Shown in pieces: positions 30,398 to 40,693 of a stretch of DNA of 64,000 nucleotides. Each line of letters begins with the position of its first letter. Positions within the stretch are counted from its first letter, which is position 1. The stretch comes from Tritrichomonas foetus. Its lineage: Eukaryota; Parabasalia; Tritrichomonadida; Tritrichomonadidae. The DNA lies in contig MLAK01000078.1 in NCBI GenBank assembly GCA_001839685.1, positions 1 to 64,000 on the forward strand. Direction: 5' to 3'. A program made the position numbers and the translations under genes. The notes under the pieces were generated by a model that was not told where the DNA came from, searched no databases, and worked only from the letters and a program-made list of their open reading frames with translations.

Positions 30398-32254
30398 TCA
30401 CCATAACTTTGGAATTTTCTTTGATAATATATCTATCACATTATTTGCAAATGAATTCACAGCATTTGTTACTCTATAATAGTCACTGCACTTAGATGAT
30501 AAATCCAAATATTTGGCACCTTCTTCAGGATCATACTCAATTCCAGAAGATTTATCAGTTAGCATGTCACCATATTTTTTTGCAGCATGGCAGTGACCAT
30601 CATCGGCGGCTTGTTTGAATAAAGCTGCGGCTTTCTTTGGATTATCTTTTAAAACTATTAATCCATATGGATAAAATGCTTTTGAATAATTATTTCTGGC
30701 TGCTTGTTTCATAAAATGTTTATAATCTGAAACTCTCAATGCTTGATACTTTTTGAGAATCATGGCATACTTATACATAGATGGGACGTGGCCAGCTTTT
30801 GCTGCCTTTTCAAAGTAAATTTCTGCTTCAGTTTCATTTTTGGAAATACCTTGCCCTTTTTTGACCATTTTTCCATAGAAATACATCGACTCAGTAATAT
30901 TATCCTGTGCTGCTTTCTTGAAGCAAGTGGCGATTTCAGCAATATTGTTTTTATTGTTGGAAAGTTTCATGTTGTTATATTTAATTAATGCATACCTGAA
31001 TGTGGAGATGGAATAACCTAAATCTGATGATAGTTTGTAAAAAAGCAATTTGGTATCATTATCGGGAACTAATGAAGCAATGAAGCAAAAGATGTATTTT
31101 TGAGAAACAGTCAAACTGATGAGTAATGAAAGCATGGCAAAGCTAATATAAAGTAATTTGTTTGGAGGTTGATGAACATCTGAATCTAAATTATCAATGA
31201 CACGCTTTATCATTTCAATTCTCTTTGGGGTATTTTGCTGAAGACTATTTAATATATAGCCAAACCCATCACGTCGAGCAATTTGGAATTGTTCATGAGT
31301 TTTTTCCAAATTTTTTGTGGTTTCCATATCAACAATCTCAAATTCTGCGTCATAATCAATTCCAAATTGCTCTAGGTATTCACTTACTTCAACGTAATCA
31401 AAATCTTCTGGTTCAAAAATTTTTTCTTTTAGAATATCGGTAATTATTTGATCAAAACTTGGCCTGTTTTTAGGATTTTGATCCCAACATTTAATTAAAA
31501 ACTCCTTTTGTTGGTATGATTCCACATATGTAAGATCAGGTCGTTCACCATTTTTAATATTTTCTAAACAACAATAAATACCTCGACTAAAATCGTAAGG
31601 TTGTCTCCCGGCAACAATTTCATAGACGATTAATGCAAATGAAAAAACATCAACTTTGTTGTTATACTCTTTATTTAAAATAATTTCAGGAGCCATGTAT
31701 TGAGGTGTTCCAGCTTCAGTTTGACAGTTTTGATTATCCATTAACATTTTAGAAATTCCAAAGTCGCAAATTTTTGGATACAAATTTTCATCCATTAAAA
31801 TGTTGGCTGGCTTTAAATCTCTATGAATTATGTTTTGGCTATGAAGTTTCTTCATTCCTAAAGCAATGCCAAGGATATTTATATATTTCTTTGTTGGTGT
31901 CCAATTTGGATGTGCATTGCATGATCTTTCTTGATCTAAAATAGAAAGAAGTGATCCATGCTTCATGTATTCCATTATGATAACTGGAAAAGGTTGGTTA
32001 TCGAAGTTTGTGCGATTGAATCCATATAATTTTATGATCGATGGGCAATTCATAGCCGCTGCGAGTATTTTAATCTCGTTGATGACTTCTTTTTGGCTGT
32101 CTTGTAAAGGTTTTTTGCTTTCTTTTGCAGCGTAAAGCTTACCATCTGTCTTATTTTGAATAAGGTAAACATTGCTGAAAGAACCGCTGCCTTTCGTCTC
32201 TTTTTTAACGTAATCTGAAAGATCAATCATGAAGCTGCTTAGATTATCGTCCAT
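30398..32254 (-). CDS. TKL-like protein kinase with C-terminal Sel1 repeats
   Basis: About 618 residues from the ATG at 32254. The frame extends to a TTG at 32326, but an initiator-like TCATT sits 20 bases upstream of this ATG. The N-terminal half is a complete kinase: GSGSFSNVY glycine loop, AAKE lysine, IIHRDLKPAN catalytic loop, CDFG and GTPQYMAPE, with a C-lobe reading DVFSFALIVYEI, typical of TKL-like kinases. A hydrophobic stretch (LLYISFAMLSLLISL) follows the kinase and could be a membrane or buried helix. The C-terminal part contains Sel1-like repeats (CFKKAAQDN, YFEKAAKAGH, LFKQAADDGH, each with the A-A-x-x-G pattern), an alpha-solenoid scaffold for protein contacts. Kinase-Sel1 fusions form an expanded family in trichomonads. 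The partners and pathway are unknown. Confidence 0.9.
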   Translation of the reverse strand: MDDNLSSFMIDLSDYVKKETKGSGSFSNVYLIQNKTDGKLYAAKESKKPLQDSQKEVINEIKILAAAMNCPSIIKLYGFNRTNFDNQPFPVIIMEYMKHGSLLSILDQERSCNAHPNWTPTKKYINILGIALGMKKLHSQNIIHRDLKPANILMDENLYPKICDFGISKMLMDNQNCQTEAGTPQYMAPEIILNKEYNNKVDVFSFALIVYEIVAGRQPYDFSRGIYCCLENIKNGERPDLTYVESYQQKEFLIKCWDQNPKNRPSFDQIITDILKEKIFEPEDFDYVEVSEYLEQFGIDYDAEFEIVDMETTKNLEKTHEQFQIARRDGFGYILNSLQQNTPKRIEMIKRVIDNLDSDVHQPPNKLLYISFAMLSLLISLTVSQKYIFCFIASLVPDNDTKLLFYKLSSDLGYSISTFRYALIKYNNMKLSNNKNNIAEIATCFKKAAQDNITESMYFYGKMVKKGQGISKNETEAEIYFEKAAKAGHVPSMYKYAMILKKYQALRVSDYKHFMKQAARNNYSKAFYPYGLIVLKDNPKKAAALFKQAADDGHCHAAKKYGDMLTDKSSGIEYDPEEGAKYLDLSSKCSDYYRVTNAVNSFANNVIDILSKKIPKLW

Positions 32255-32577
32255 GGAGTTGAGAATTGCAAAATGACAAGAATAATTCTGAATGACCAAA
32301 TATAGTCGCAATTTTTTGAGTGGCAATTTTTCTGGTCATCATGGCAGACAATTAGTTATTGTTTTCCGTCAATTTTCATCAAGAAATTTTCTCGACTATT
32401 ATCATCATGAGGATTATTTTGTAAATATAACGTGATATTCACGAAATTGATGATTTTTTTTCAAGAAGATGAGACTTTATAAAGATGAATGAAAAATCTT
32501 GAAAAAAAAATTCACCATAAAAAATATTGTGAATATAAATATTATGGACAATCTGGTTTATTGTACAAACAATTAAT
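32255..32577. other. Intergenic spacer between two minus-strand genes
   Basis: About 320 bases, AT-rich, holding the kinase-Sel1 promoter and the 3' flank of the Pmp-like gene. Nothing else is seen. Confidence 0.55.
32272..32276 (-). promoter_or_regulatory. Initiator-like TCATT before the kinase-Sel1 gene
   Basis: TCATT on the minus strand, with the putative +1 A about 19 bases before the ATG at 32254. It favours this ATG over the longer TTG-initiated frame. Confidence 0.5.
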
Positions 32578-34128
32578 TTAGAAGACGATCTTCGAGTATG
32601 GATTGTTATTTTTTTCCATTTCTGTAAGAACATCACCAGGATCTTCAGGACCTGTGAGTAAATAATCAGGAGACGCATATTCATCCTGACTATACGAATA
32701 TGTATAATAGTCAAAAGAATTATCAGAAGATGATAAATGGAGTTCAGATACCATTCTATCAATAAAAGTATTATCAAAATCATCTGAATTACCTACCTTA
32801 AGATGTTGAATTCTTTTCCTAATATAATAAGTAGCTCCAGCAATTCCACTAACTATCACAATTAGAGAAAGTGTGAATGGTACAGCAGATTTAACCAGTT
32901 CTTCTTTGGAAAATATATTTTTTTGAACAGCGTTTGCCATAATATTTGGTCTTCCATCTGGTATTGGCGTACGACGTGGAATAAATGCACTCGATGGGGT
33001 AAATCCAGCAGTTGCTGAAAAAGTAGCTGTTGCAGGTACATCCCAACTCTTCGATTCGACGTTCACTTTGATTTGAATAGTTGTATTTGTTGAGAAAACG
33101 CTATCATAGACACCATTCTTATTCCCAATTCGCCAGGATTGTTGACTTTCAGGGAATTCAAAAAAACAATTAGAGAAATAAAATGTAATGAAAATTACTG
33201 GTTCACAAATTGAATAATTAGATGGTGTGTTTCCAACAAAAGACATATTACGTAAATTGAACCCTTTCATTCGTGTTTCATCAGTTTTTATTTCCATTAG
33301 ATATAAAGAAATTGAATTATTGATAAAATTAAAATTCCTAAATGGTGCTTCATCTGGCTCCAATACGAAAACAATATGTTCACCATTATTATTAATCAAA
33401 TTGATATATTGTAGATCTATTCCCAGATCAGATAGGTATTCTGATTGAATATAAATTCCACCATATGGTGGTCCTCCAGATGAGCCTGTAATGTTCACAT
33501 TTTTAACAGAAGCACTAGGAGATTCAAGATACAATGGAGGACCTCCGCCTGTACAGTCATGAAAGTAAGCATCGGTTATTTCTATTTGCTGATGTTTGTT
33601 AGATTTTACGGTATATATTCCTGTTGCTTTATCATATGATTCACATAAATAAAAATTGTTCGATTTTGATGTCACATTGATTGAGTTTGAGAAAATGGCT
33701 CCTCCTTCTGTTGCTCGACATTTTTTGAAAGCGCTATTTTCAATAGTTAAATTAATCCAGGAAATGTTTTGATATATTGCTGCCCCTTTTTGAGTGCCTC
33801 CTCCTCCAGTCCAGCTGGTTATACTATTAAAAAAACAACATGTGATTGTTGCTTCCTTGATGGTCGTATTGGACATCTGAAGTTGTGAATTAAAATATTG
33901 ATCTTTGTAATTGGAATTACTGAGAATAATCGCTGATTTCAAGTAGTATTGGAATTTACAAGAATTAAAACTAACTGGGAGAGAAGAATAAATGAAATTA
34001 GAAAAAAAGAATTTGGATTTGACTCGATAAAAGTTGAAATTCAATGCAGCGGAGGATATCAGGAGAGGGGATGCTTTTGTGATGTTCGACAATGTTAAAA
34101 ATACCAATGAATAGTTGAGGAAATTCAT
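32578..34128 (-). CDS. Pmp-like beta-helix type I surface protein
   Basis: A 516-residue predicted surface protein. A weak N-terminal signal sequence (about 1-20, MNFLNYSLVFLTLSNI) is followed by a right-handed parallel beta-helix-like region. It includes FKKCRATEGGAIFSNS, the GGA(I/L/V) motif seen in trichomonad Pmp-like and chlamydial polymorphic membrane proteins, and repeated short strands ending in Asn or Cys. One transmembrane helix (about 415-435, FTLSLIVIVSGIAGATYYI) precedes an acidic, tyrosine-rich tail of about 75 residues (DYYTYSYSQDEYASPDY) that could carry endocytic or kinase-target tyrosine motifs. Only one clear GGAI is present, so it is a minimal family member. TCATT directly precedes the ATG by two bases. 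Adhesion or surface display is an inference from the family. Confidence 0.78.
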   Translation of the reverse strand: MNFLNYSLVFLTLSNITKASPLLISSAALNFNFYRVKSKFFFSNFIYSSLPVSFNSCKFQYYLKSAIILSNSNYKDQYFNSQLQMSNTTIKEATITCCFFNSITSWTGGGGTQKGAAIYQNISWINLTIENSAFKKCRATEGGAIFSNSINVTSKSNNFYLCESYDKATGIYTVKSNKHQQIEITDAYFHDCTGGGPPLYLESPSASVKNVNITGSSGGPPYGGIYIQSEYLSDLGIDLQYINLINNNGEHIVFVLEPDEAPFRNFNFINNSISLYLMEIKTDETRMKGFNLRNMSFVGNTPSNYSICEPVIFITFYFSNCFFEFPESQQSWRIGNKNGVYDSVFSTNTTIQIKVNVESKSWDVPATATFSATAGFTPSSAFIPRRTPIPDGRPNIMANAVQKNIFSKEELVKSAVPFTLSLIVIVSGIAGATYYIRKRIQHLKVGNSDDFDNTFIDRMVSELHLSSSDNSFDYYTYSYSQDEYASPDYLLTGPEDPGDVLTEMEKNNNPYSKIVF

Positions 34129-34130
34129 TC

Positions 34131-34135
34131 AATGA
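34131..34135 (-). promoter_or_regulatory. Initiator-like TCATT before the Pmp-like gene
   Basis: On the minus strand the sequence reads TCATTGA then ATG, giving a predicted leader of about five bases, consistent with trichomonad initiators. Confidence 0.5.
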
Positions 34136-34281
34136 AAATCCGCGATATGGTGATGTTATTCAGGAATTTTATATTTTTCAATGAATTCAATTTTAAAAGA
34201 TTATTGAAAAAAAAAAAATCTATCAAGGTCTATAAATAGAAAAACTCTCATCGTCAGAAAATTGAAATAGTCAAACAAAAT

Positions 34282-34340
34282 TATTGATAGAATAAATTAT
34301 TTGATAGAATAAATTATTTGATTCAATAAATTATTCGATA
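34282..34340 (+). repeat. 17-base tandem repeat, about 3.4 copies
   Basis: Unit close to ATTTGATAGAATAAATT at 34282-34298, 34299-34315 and 34316-34332 (third copy with TTC for TAG), plus a partial fourth. It is in the divergent spacer about 150 bases upstream of the Pmp-like gene. Confidence 0.85.
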
Positions 34341-34916
34341 TAATCTCCCAGATGTCGGTAAACATCATCATTTCATTGTCATCATTAATATCTCTTTAAA
34401 TGACACATATTTGGAATATACGATTAATTTAGCGAAAATTTTAGAAAAGTTTTGAAATAAATTCTTCAAGTTTCAGGAATTTCTCAATGCCATAACTTTT
34501 TCAATTTATGATAAACTACTCAATTTTTTCTTAAAAAGATCTGAATATTTTGATGACTCAAAGTTCAAATATTGAACTTCAGATTTTGAAGTTCAAAACT
34601 CAATCAATTCACTACTCGCACATGAAAAGTACATTGATTTCTCGGGGGAAAAAGTTCATGCTAAATAATCTTTTTCTAATTATGTTTGGTTCCTTTTATT
34701 TCACGTTTGGGGTGAAAATTTAATCGTAAGAACACATGTTACGATTTTAGATAATTTATGATTTAGAACAAATATTTTCAATATATATTGACATTTTGAT
34801 AATATATTTGTCTTGAATATGACATGTTAACTTTTTGTGCTATTTTACAAAACAACTCAAAAAATTATCTGATATTATCATTTCACATATCGTTGTATTC
34901 GGGACAGCTTGCCATA

Positions 34917-34934
34917 TTTTTTTTTTTTTTTTTT
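34917..34934 (+). repeat. Poly-T tract (18 T)
   Basis: Uninterrupted T run about 240 bases upstream of the RapGAP-gene ATG. Confidence 0.9.
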
Positions 34935-35173
34935 CCAAAATCAAAAATATGTATTCTTTTATTTGAATAAATTTAATTCTTTTCTCTTGGCGATAGTCTT
35001 TTTGTCAATAATTATCTGATAAGCGGTTAGTGTTTGATTTATCTCCATTTTTTTATTGAAAAGCGTCTTTATATTCATATTTATTTTATTTTACTCCAAA
35101 AATTTTATTGAGAAGTCCAAATTCTTAAACAAAAAAAAAGACTTTTTGTATCCGAATTTCTGTATTTAACAAA

Positions 35174-37231
35174 ATGTCTTCCATCAATTGCAAGAATACA
35201 ATGAAATTTATTCTTTCAGATAAAGTACCTGACCTCACAGAGTTTGTGGAGAAGCGCTTAGAAGAACTCATTGATTCTTTAATTATATATTTTAATCATA
35301 AAGCGAAGCCTAACTTAAAGAAAAAGTTTAGAAGGCCCAAACCCGTCAATTTAAAGCATGTTTATTCATGTTTTGATCATATTTTTCCATTTTTAAATCC
35401 AAACAAATTAAATGATTCATTGATAAAAAAATTTGATGTGGTTTTTTGTTTTCTTCTACATTATGATACAAGTAAAATTAATAGACCTCAAGCAATCAAA
35501 TTCTTTTGCCAGTTTCTTCTCTTTTTAAATGACTCACAAATAGAAAACTACATGTTTCGTTCAACAGTAATGGTAGTACCATTCATTGTATTTTCACGGT
35601 CTGAAAACGAAAAACAATCTTTCCTAAGAATAATACCAGACAATATTTTACCATTTGGAGATCCTGGTCAAGTTGAAAGTGATGAACATGATTGTGTGAT
35701 TTCAATGAAGCAATTTCTCAAATTTATACTTGAACAATGGACAATTCGACCTATAATATGTTCCAATTTCTTCTTTATGTTCTTAAGAATTCTTTATCCT
35801 AAAATGTCTACTGAACATGGATTTGAAACATTTCCTTGCGGGTTTATTGATAGTAATTATAATAGTAATTTAGAACCGCCTCAATTGTTATTTGATTGTA
35901 TTCTTCAATTTTTAACGGAGCTATTAGAAACAAAAAATTCTCTTGATCCTTTATTTGAAAATGCAATTAAAATACAACTGTTTTTAGCATTTTTGGAAAA
36001 TTGTAGCAAAACACAAAGTCTTTCTGAGAACCCCCTGCTACTTTATAGATTAGAACATCAAATTATAGAAAATCCAATTTTGGTTAAGCGAATACAAGAT
36101 GTATCATTAGATCTATTTGGATCTCTAGTCAATGTTCTTTGTATTGCTATTTCATCTTGTAATAAACAAGAAAATTTACGACATGCTAGCGAGTTTTTAG
36201 AAAAATTTTTTCCTGTAATGTTAAGTACAATAGATAGGAAAATTCTTGTTGCGGAAATTGTCAAGTTATTTAAAAAGCATCATTATGAAGCTTTTGCCTC
36301 ATCGTTTTTAATGATGTCATTCATTCATGTTTTAGTTAATTCTAATGAAGCCAATTTAGATTTATGGAAATGCCTGACAGAATTAGTAACAACTAGCGAT
36401 GTTTTATCAGCAGTTGCTTGTAGATATGCTCAATATTTAGCTGTTATTTGTTTTCCATTAACTGTTGAAGAAAATCTAGAACGAATCAAAGATATAGCTT
36501 TGAACACATACAGAAGGAAACAAAGAACTAGACAAGAATGCTCCTATGATATTTTGATGGAAAATATGAGTGATGTTATAGATAAACCTGATGAATATGT
36601 TCGAAAAAATGTTTTAATGAGTTGGGAAGCGCATAGAGAATTTGACGAAAAAATTATGAAACCTTTAACTATTCCTGCTTTTCAAAAGAAAAGATCACAA
36701 ATATTGCAAAAAATTGAATTGTTTTTAAATGCTTTTGCATTTTATAGAACAACAGAAGCTGCAAAAGATATGAGAAATGCCTTCGCTCCAATTTATTCTT
36801 TTTGTGATCTTTTTATTACAAATCGTGATTTGCCACCTGGTTTTACCATAAAATCAACACTTTCATTAGAAGTATGCATGGGTAGATTATTTATTGCTGT
36901 TCTTGGTCAAAACGAACCAACTATTCGAAAAGTGTCGTTTCAACTCCTTGCTAGGCTTGTAAGTTGTGGTGCTCTCAAGAAATTTTTTGATAATGAAATT
37001 TTATGTAAATGGTATTTATCGATAGCCACAATGATGATTCATGAAAGTCCAGATTTTATTGAAGAAGGTGTTTCTGCGGCTCTAGTAACAATTCAACATG
37101 GATTTACAGGGAGTACTACACTAATTCCCATGATCCTGAATCTAATCGAAAATAAAAAAATTGATGTGATGAAATGTCTTCCATTTTTATCATCAATTCC
37201 TTTATTTCAAGCCGATATTAATGTTAATTAA
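35174..37231 (+). CDS. RapGAP-domain protein, N-terminal part (alpha-solenoid), ended by an in-frame TAA
   Basis: A 685-residue helical protein with no catalytic motif of its own. Its spaced hydrophobic helices (for example FDVVFCFLLHYD, IKFFCQFLLFLND, MVVPFIVF) suggest a HEAT-like solenoid, as in the N-terminal halves of RalGAP-alpha and tuberin (TSC2). It ends at TAA 37229-37231. The following 30 codons stay open in the same frame and run into the next ORF (from ATG 37322), which carries the RapGAP domain. The two ORFs therefore probably represent one gene of about 1395 residues interrupted by a single stop. This could be a true nonsense mutation, a sequence error, or readthrough. The stop is followed by TGG. 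If it is a real terminator, this product would lack GAP activity. Confidence 0.8.
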   Translation: MSSINCKNTMKFILSDKVPDLTEFVEKRLEELIDSLIIYFNHKAKPNLKKKFRRPKPVNLKHVYSCFDHIFPFLNPNKLNDSLIKKFDVVFCFLLHYDTSKINRPQAIKFFCQFLLFLNDSQIENYMFRSTVMVVPFIVFSRSENEKQSFLRIIPDNILPFGDPGQVESDEHDCVISMKQFLKFILEQWTIRPIICSNFFFMFLRILYPKMSTEHGFETFPCGFIDSNYNSNLEPPQLLFDCILQFLTELLETKNSLDPLFENAIKIQLFLAFLENCSKTQSLSENPLLLYRLEHQIIENPILVKRIQDVSLDLFGSLVNVLCIAISSCNKQENLRHASEFLEKFFPVMLSTIDRKILVAEIVKLFKKHHYEAFASSFLMMSFIHVLVNSNEANLDLWKCLTELVTTSDVLSAVACRYAQYLAVICFPLTVEENLERIKDIALNTYRRKQRTRQECSYDILMENMSDVIDKPDEYVRKNVLMSWEAHREFDEKIMKPLTIPAFQKKRSQILQKIELFLNAFAFYRTTEAAKDMRNAFAPIYSFCDLFITNRDLPPGFTIKSTLSLEVCMGRLFIAVLGQNEPTIRKVSFQLLARLVSCGALKKFFDNEILCKWYLSIATMMIHESPDFIEEGVSAALVTIQHGFTGSTTLIPMILNLIENKKIDVMKCLPFLSSIPLFQADINVN

Positions 37232-37321
37232 TGGCTTATTGATGAACTTAATAAAATATGCAATCGATACAAAAAAGGTTTTCAAGATGAAATTAGTTTT
37301 CTAACTCAAAAAGGATTAAAT

Positions 37322-39361
37322 ATGCGAAATAGAATGATAAAAATTGTTACAAATTTACCACAAAAGAAATATCAAGATCTTTTACCAGTATACTCTTCTC
37401 TGTTGGGAGATGAACTATCTAGCCTAAACCCATCATCTGAAATAATTAAATTAGTACTCAATGTATTTTTGTCTGGAGTTATTTCACATTCACCTGATGC
37501 CATCTTAGTTATTCGCTCAATCCAAATGTATTCGTCACTTTTGATCAACATGTATCGTGAAATATACCAAGATTTTGTCACAAAAATTGTTGATGAAGCG
37601 ACAAGGTTGACTCAAAAAGATGATTATTCTTTTTGTTTTGTTTTTCTTCAACTAACCACAGAACTTATCATAGAGTCAGCCCAATTGATAAATTCTGAGA
37701 TACTCATTAATTATGTACACTTTCTTTCAAATGAAATTAATGATTTTCATGAGACTGTCAAAACATATGCTGATCAAGCATTATCATTAATCTCATTAAA
37801 CTTCAAACGATACCCATTTCCAAGTTCTGTATTCTTTCCAATGTATCGTGGATCGACATTAAAAGACAAAAACAACGATATTCTTGCAACTAAATTAGGA
37901 AATATTTTACAATTTAATATTGATGAATTCGAAAATGTTCATGTGAATTCTCAATTAAAAAGTGGACATTACAATTGGCAATTCTCAGCAATTGATAAAA
38001 ATATCATCGAAAATAATGATTTAGAGACTAACATAATATCTTTTGGGTTTCCAGAAACGTGTAATATAATTAATCCATCACAAGTTAGAAAAAGTCAAAA
38101 TGATTTTGTAAAAATGTTTGATGAATATACACCATTTGAAAATAACAGTAATCCACTAGAGGCTATTACAAGTGAATTTTTGAATATAAAAGCTGATGAA
38201 AAAATTATTTTTGAAAAGAACAAAGTCAAAAATGAAAATCATATCTCAAAATATTTAGCTAGTAAACCAAATATTTGGTATGGAAATCCGGCAGCAGCAA
38301 CAGCAACCGTTATTGGGCTTGTTTCGCCCCAGTGTGAATCATATGGGTACTCATTTGAAGCAGATCGGACAGTAATTCTCAAATTAAAGAAATTAAATGT
38401 TTCTAATTTCAGAAATATTTTAAAGATAGGAGTTGTATTTGTTGATGATAATGTTGTCGATCAAAATGATATTTTCAAAACGACAATAGAAGAAACTACA
38501 CCTCATTTCATCGAGTTCTTAAATGGACTTGGATATCCAATTGATCTGACCAGTCATTCCGGATTTGATGGTGGTTTAGATCTGAAAAATGGGAAGACAG
38601 GAACGACGTCAATTTTTTATGCCGATTTTAATAGTGAACTCATGTTTCATGTTTCCCCTCTGCTACCAACAGTTAATGATGACTTACAACAAATTTATAA
38701 AAAGAGACATATTGGAAATGATCATATTCATATAGTATGGAGCGTTAATGAAAAAACGTATAGTCCTGCAACTATTACAAGTCAATTTAATCAAGCTCAT
38801 ATTATTGTGTACCCTCTTGAAAGTGCGTTATTTAGAGTTGAAGTTCGTTGGAAACCAGGAATGAATTGGTTTGGTCCATTAAGACATACAACAATTGTGA
38901 AAAAATCTGCATTACCAAGTTTAGTTCGTGCTACAGCCAAAAGCGCAATGCTAGTTTTTTATCAATCACAAATCCAAACTAGAAATGTATCTCCAATGAA
39001 TGAACTTGCAAAACCACTTGATGATATTTGCACAAATAATTGTCAAAAGACAGATTTTTCATCACGACAAAGTATCATGAAACTAATTACACATAATATT
39101 CGGGAATCACCGAATATAAGCTTGCAAACATGGCATGAATCTACAGTTGAGTTGAATGGTGGAAATAATCCAAATGGAACTTTGGAAAGGGAGAAGAGTA
39201 CTCCTACTATTGAAGCAAGAAGTTCTTCTGGATTTGTATTTCATGACAGAACTGGAACTGGATCGATTTTATCACCAAAAATGACCAAAACCAACTCACA
39301 TTTATTATCGCCATCAGCTCCTTCACTACCTGGAAGACATTCTGCGATTCTCAAACCATAA
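37322..39361 (+). CDS. RapGAP-domain protein, C-terminal catalytic part (RalGAP/tuberin-like)
   Basis: 679 residues from the first ATG; the frame is open from 37232, directly after the upstream TAA. The C-terminal half contains a Rap/Ran-GAP domain: KIGVVFVDDNV, a stretch with FLNGLGYPIDL and FYADFNSELMFHV, then RHIGNDHIHIVW with the catalytic asparagine thumb (Asn466 here, 1182 of the joined frame), and SQFNQAHIIVYPL followed by a strand LFRVEV. This is the arrangement of RalGAP-alpha, tuberin and Rap1GAP, which stimulate GTP hydrolysis on Ral, Rheb or Rap. Which GTPase is the target cannot be told. The tail is Ser/Thr-rich. With the upstream ORF it probably forms one gene. As an independent gene it would have only 90 bases of upstream space and no obvious initiator. 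Confidence 0.85.
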   Translation: MRNRMIKIVTNLPQKKYQDLLPVYSSLLGDELSSLNPSSEIIKLVLNVFLSGVISHSPDAILVIRSIQMYSSLLINMYREIYQDFVTKIVDEATRLTQKDDYSFCFVFLQLTTELIIESAQLINSEILINYVHFLSNEINDFHETVKTYADQALSLISLNFKRYPFPSSVFFPMYRGSTLKDKNNDILATKLGNILQFNIDEFENVHVNSQLKSGHYNWQFSAIDKNIIENNDLETNIISFGFPETCNIINPSQVRKSQNDFVKMFDEYTPFENNSNPLEAITSEFLNIKADEKIIFEKNKVKNENHISKYLASKPNIWYGNPAAATATVIGLVSPQCESYGYSFEADRTVILKLKKLNVSNFRNILKIGVVFVDDNVVDQNDIFKTTIEETTPHFIEFLNGLGYPIDLTSHSGFDGGLDLKNGKTGTTSIFYADFNSELMFHVSPLLPTVNDDLQQIYKKRHIGNDHIHIVWSVNEKTYSPATITSQFNQAHIIVYPLESALFRVEVRWKPGMNWFGPLRHTTIVKKSALPSLVRATAKSAMLVFYQSQIQTRNVSPMNELAKPLDDICTNNCQKTDFSSRQSIMKLITHNIRESPNISLQTWHESTVELNGGNNPNGTLEREKSTPTIEARSSSGFVFHDRTGTGSILSPKMTKTNSHLLSPSAPSLPGRHSAILKP

Positions 39362-40693
39362 AGAAACATTTATAAAACTTTTCTTTTTAGTGTTGTTGAA
39401 AAGATTTTGAAGCATTCAGATAATAAAGTATTTCTGCTAAATAATTAATTTGATATATGTCATTTATATTTTATGCATTGAAATACAAAATATTTACTTA
39501 ATATGGAATCTGATGACCTGTTTTGGAATGAATTTTGCCAAATCAAAAATTATTCTTAGTTATGCTATAGATTCAACAAGTATTATGAATCATGAAATAA
39601 ATGTTTAAAAAGTACAAGAAAAAAGAATAATTAGAAACCATTTGGCTATTCATTTTAAACTTATATTCATGAAAATCAAAATGCTTTTTTGGCAATAATA
39701 AATAACAGCTCAGAAAAAATAATTTTGAATGAACTTTTTGAAATGTCCATCTCAATAAATTCACCGTTTTATACTAGACCTGATTTTCTAATTATTACAT
39801 CAATGAGTTAATATTTTCTTGTTATATAGTTATTACACGAAAAGATTAATAAAAATGATTTGGAGATATTAAAATATATCGTTAAATTTAGGAATTGATA
39901 ATACGCTATTTATGAAATTCATTATAATTTCTCATTGAAAAATTGGTGAAATTTCTTTACAAACGGTTGATTAAATAGAATTAATTGAATTAAAAAATAA
40001 CCGAATCAATTTTATTATCTTTCAATGATGATCAATTTCTTTTGAGAAACACTGTTTAATGAATTTGAATTGATATTAAAAATTGACTAGCTATATAGTC
40101 TTTAACAAAAATAATGAATTGAAAAATTAACACAAAAACTTTCCTTTCAACATGTATTTAAAATTTTGAATTATTTTGAAATTATTCAATAAAGATTTTT
40201 TGAAATCATTATTTTTATTGGTATCTTGTTGAGTTTGTTTTTAGATGATCATTTGTTTTTATTAAGCATAAGAAAAAAATATCATGTCAGAAAAAATGGA
40301 TAAACAAATTCTCACAAAAAAAAAAACAATAGTTTTATGTCAACTTCTTTATGATTATATACGTCTTGTGTTTGTAATTCTGCTTTCTATTCTACATTTC
40401 ACATAGTATGAAAACAATTATCCTTTGAATAATTGTTATTGTATAAAAATGATGTTTTTTTTTTGTTTTCCGATGTCATATCAATTAATAATTCAATTTA
40501 TGCAATATAAACTTTTGAATTCCAAAATAATTCTTATTGAAATCTAGCAGTACTCCAAAGAAATTGATGACATTAGCATTCAATTAAATAAAATATTGAA
40601 AATTTGACATTTTGAGAAGAAATAGAATGACAAGTTGGTATTTTGAAAAAAACTGAACAATTTATTTATATTCTGTGTAAATTTTAATATTAT
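39362..40693. other. Intergenic spacer
   Basis: 1.3 kb of AT-rich sequence between two plus-strand genes. The 63-codon minus-strand frame at 39573-39764 has no support. No RNA gene or repeat is recognised. Confidence 0.55.

Larger units (their letters stand above)
34129..35173. other. Divergent intergenic region
   Basis: About 1 kb between the Pmp-like and RapGAP genes. It contains a 17-base tandem repeat (34282-34340) and a T18 tract (34917-34934). No gene is seen. Confidence 0.6.

Noticed and set aside
37229..37231. Selenocysteine explanation for the in-frame stop
   Set aside because: The codon is TAA, not TGA, and no SECIS-like structure was seen.
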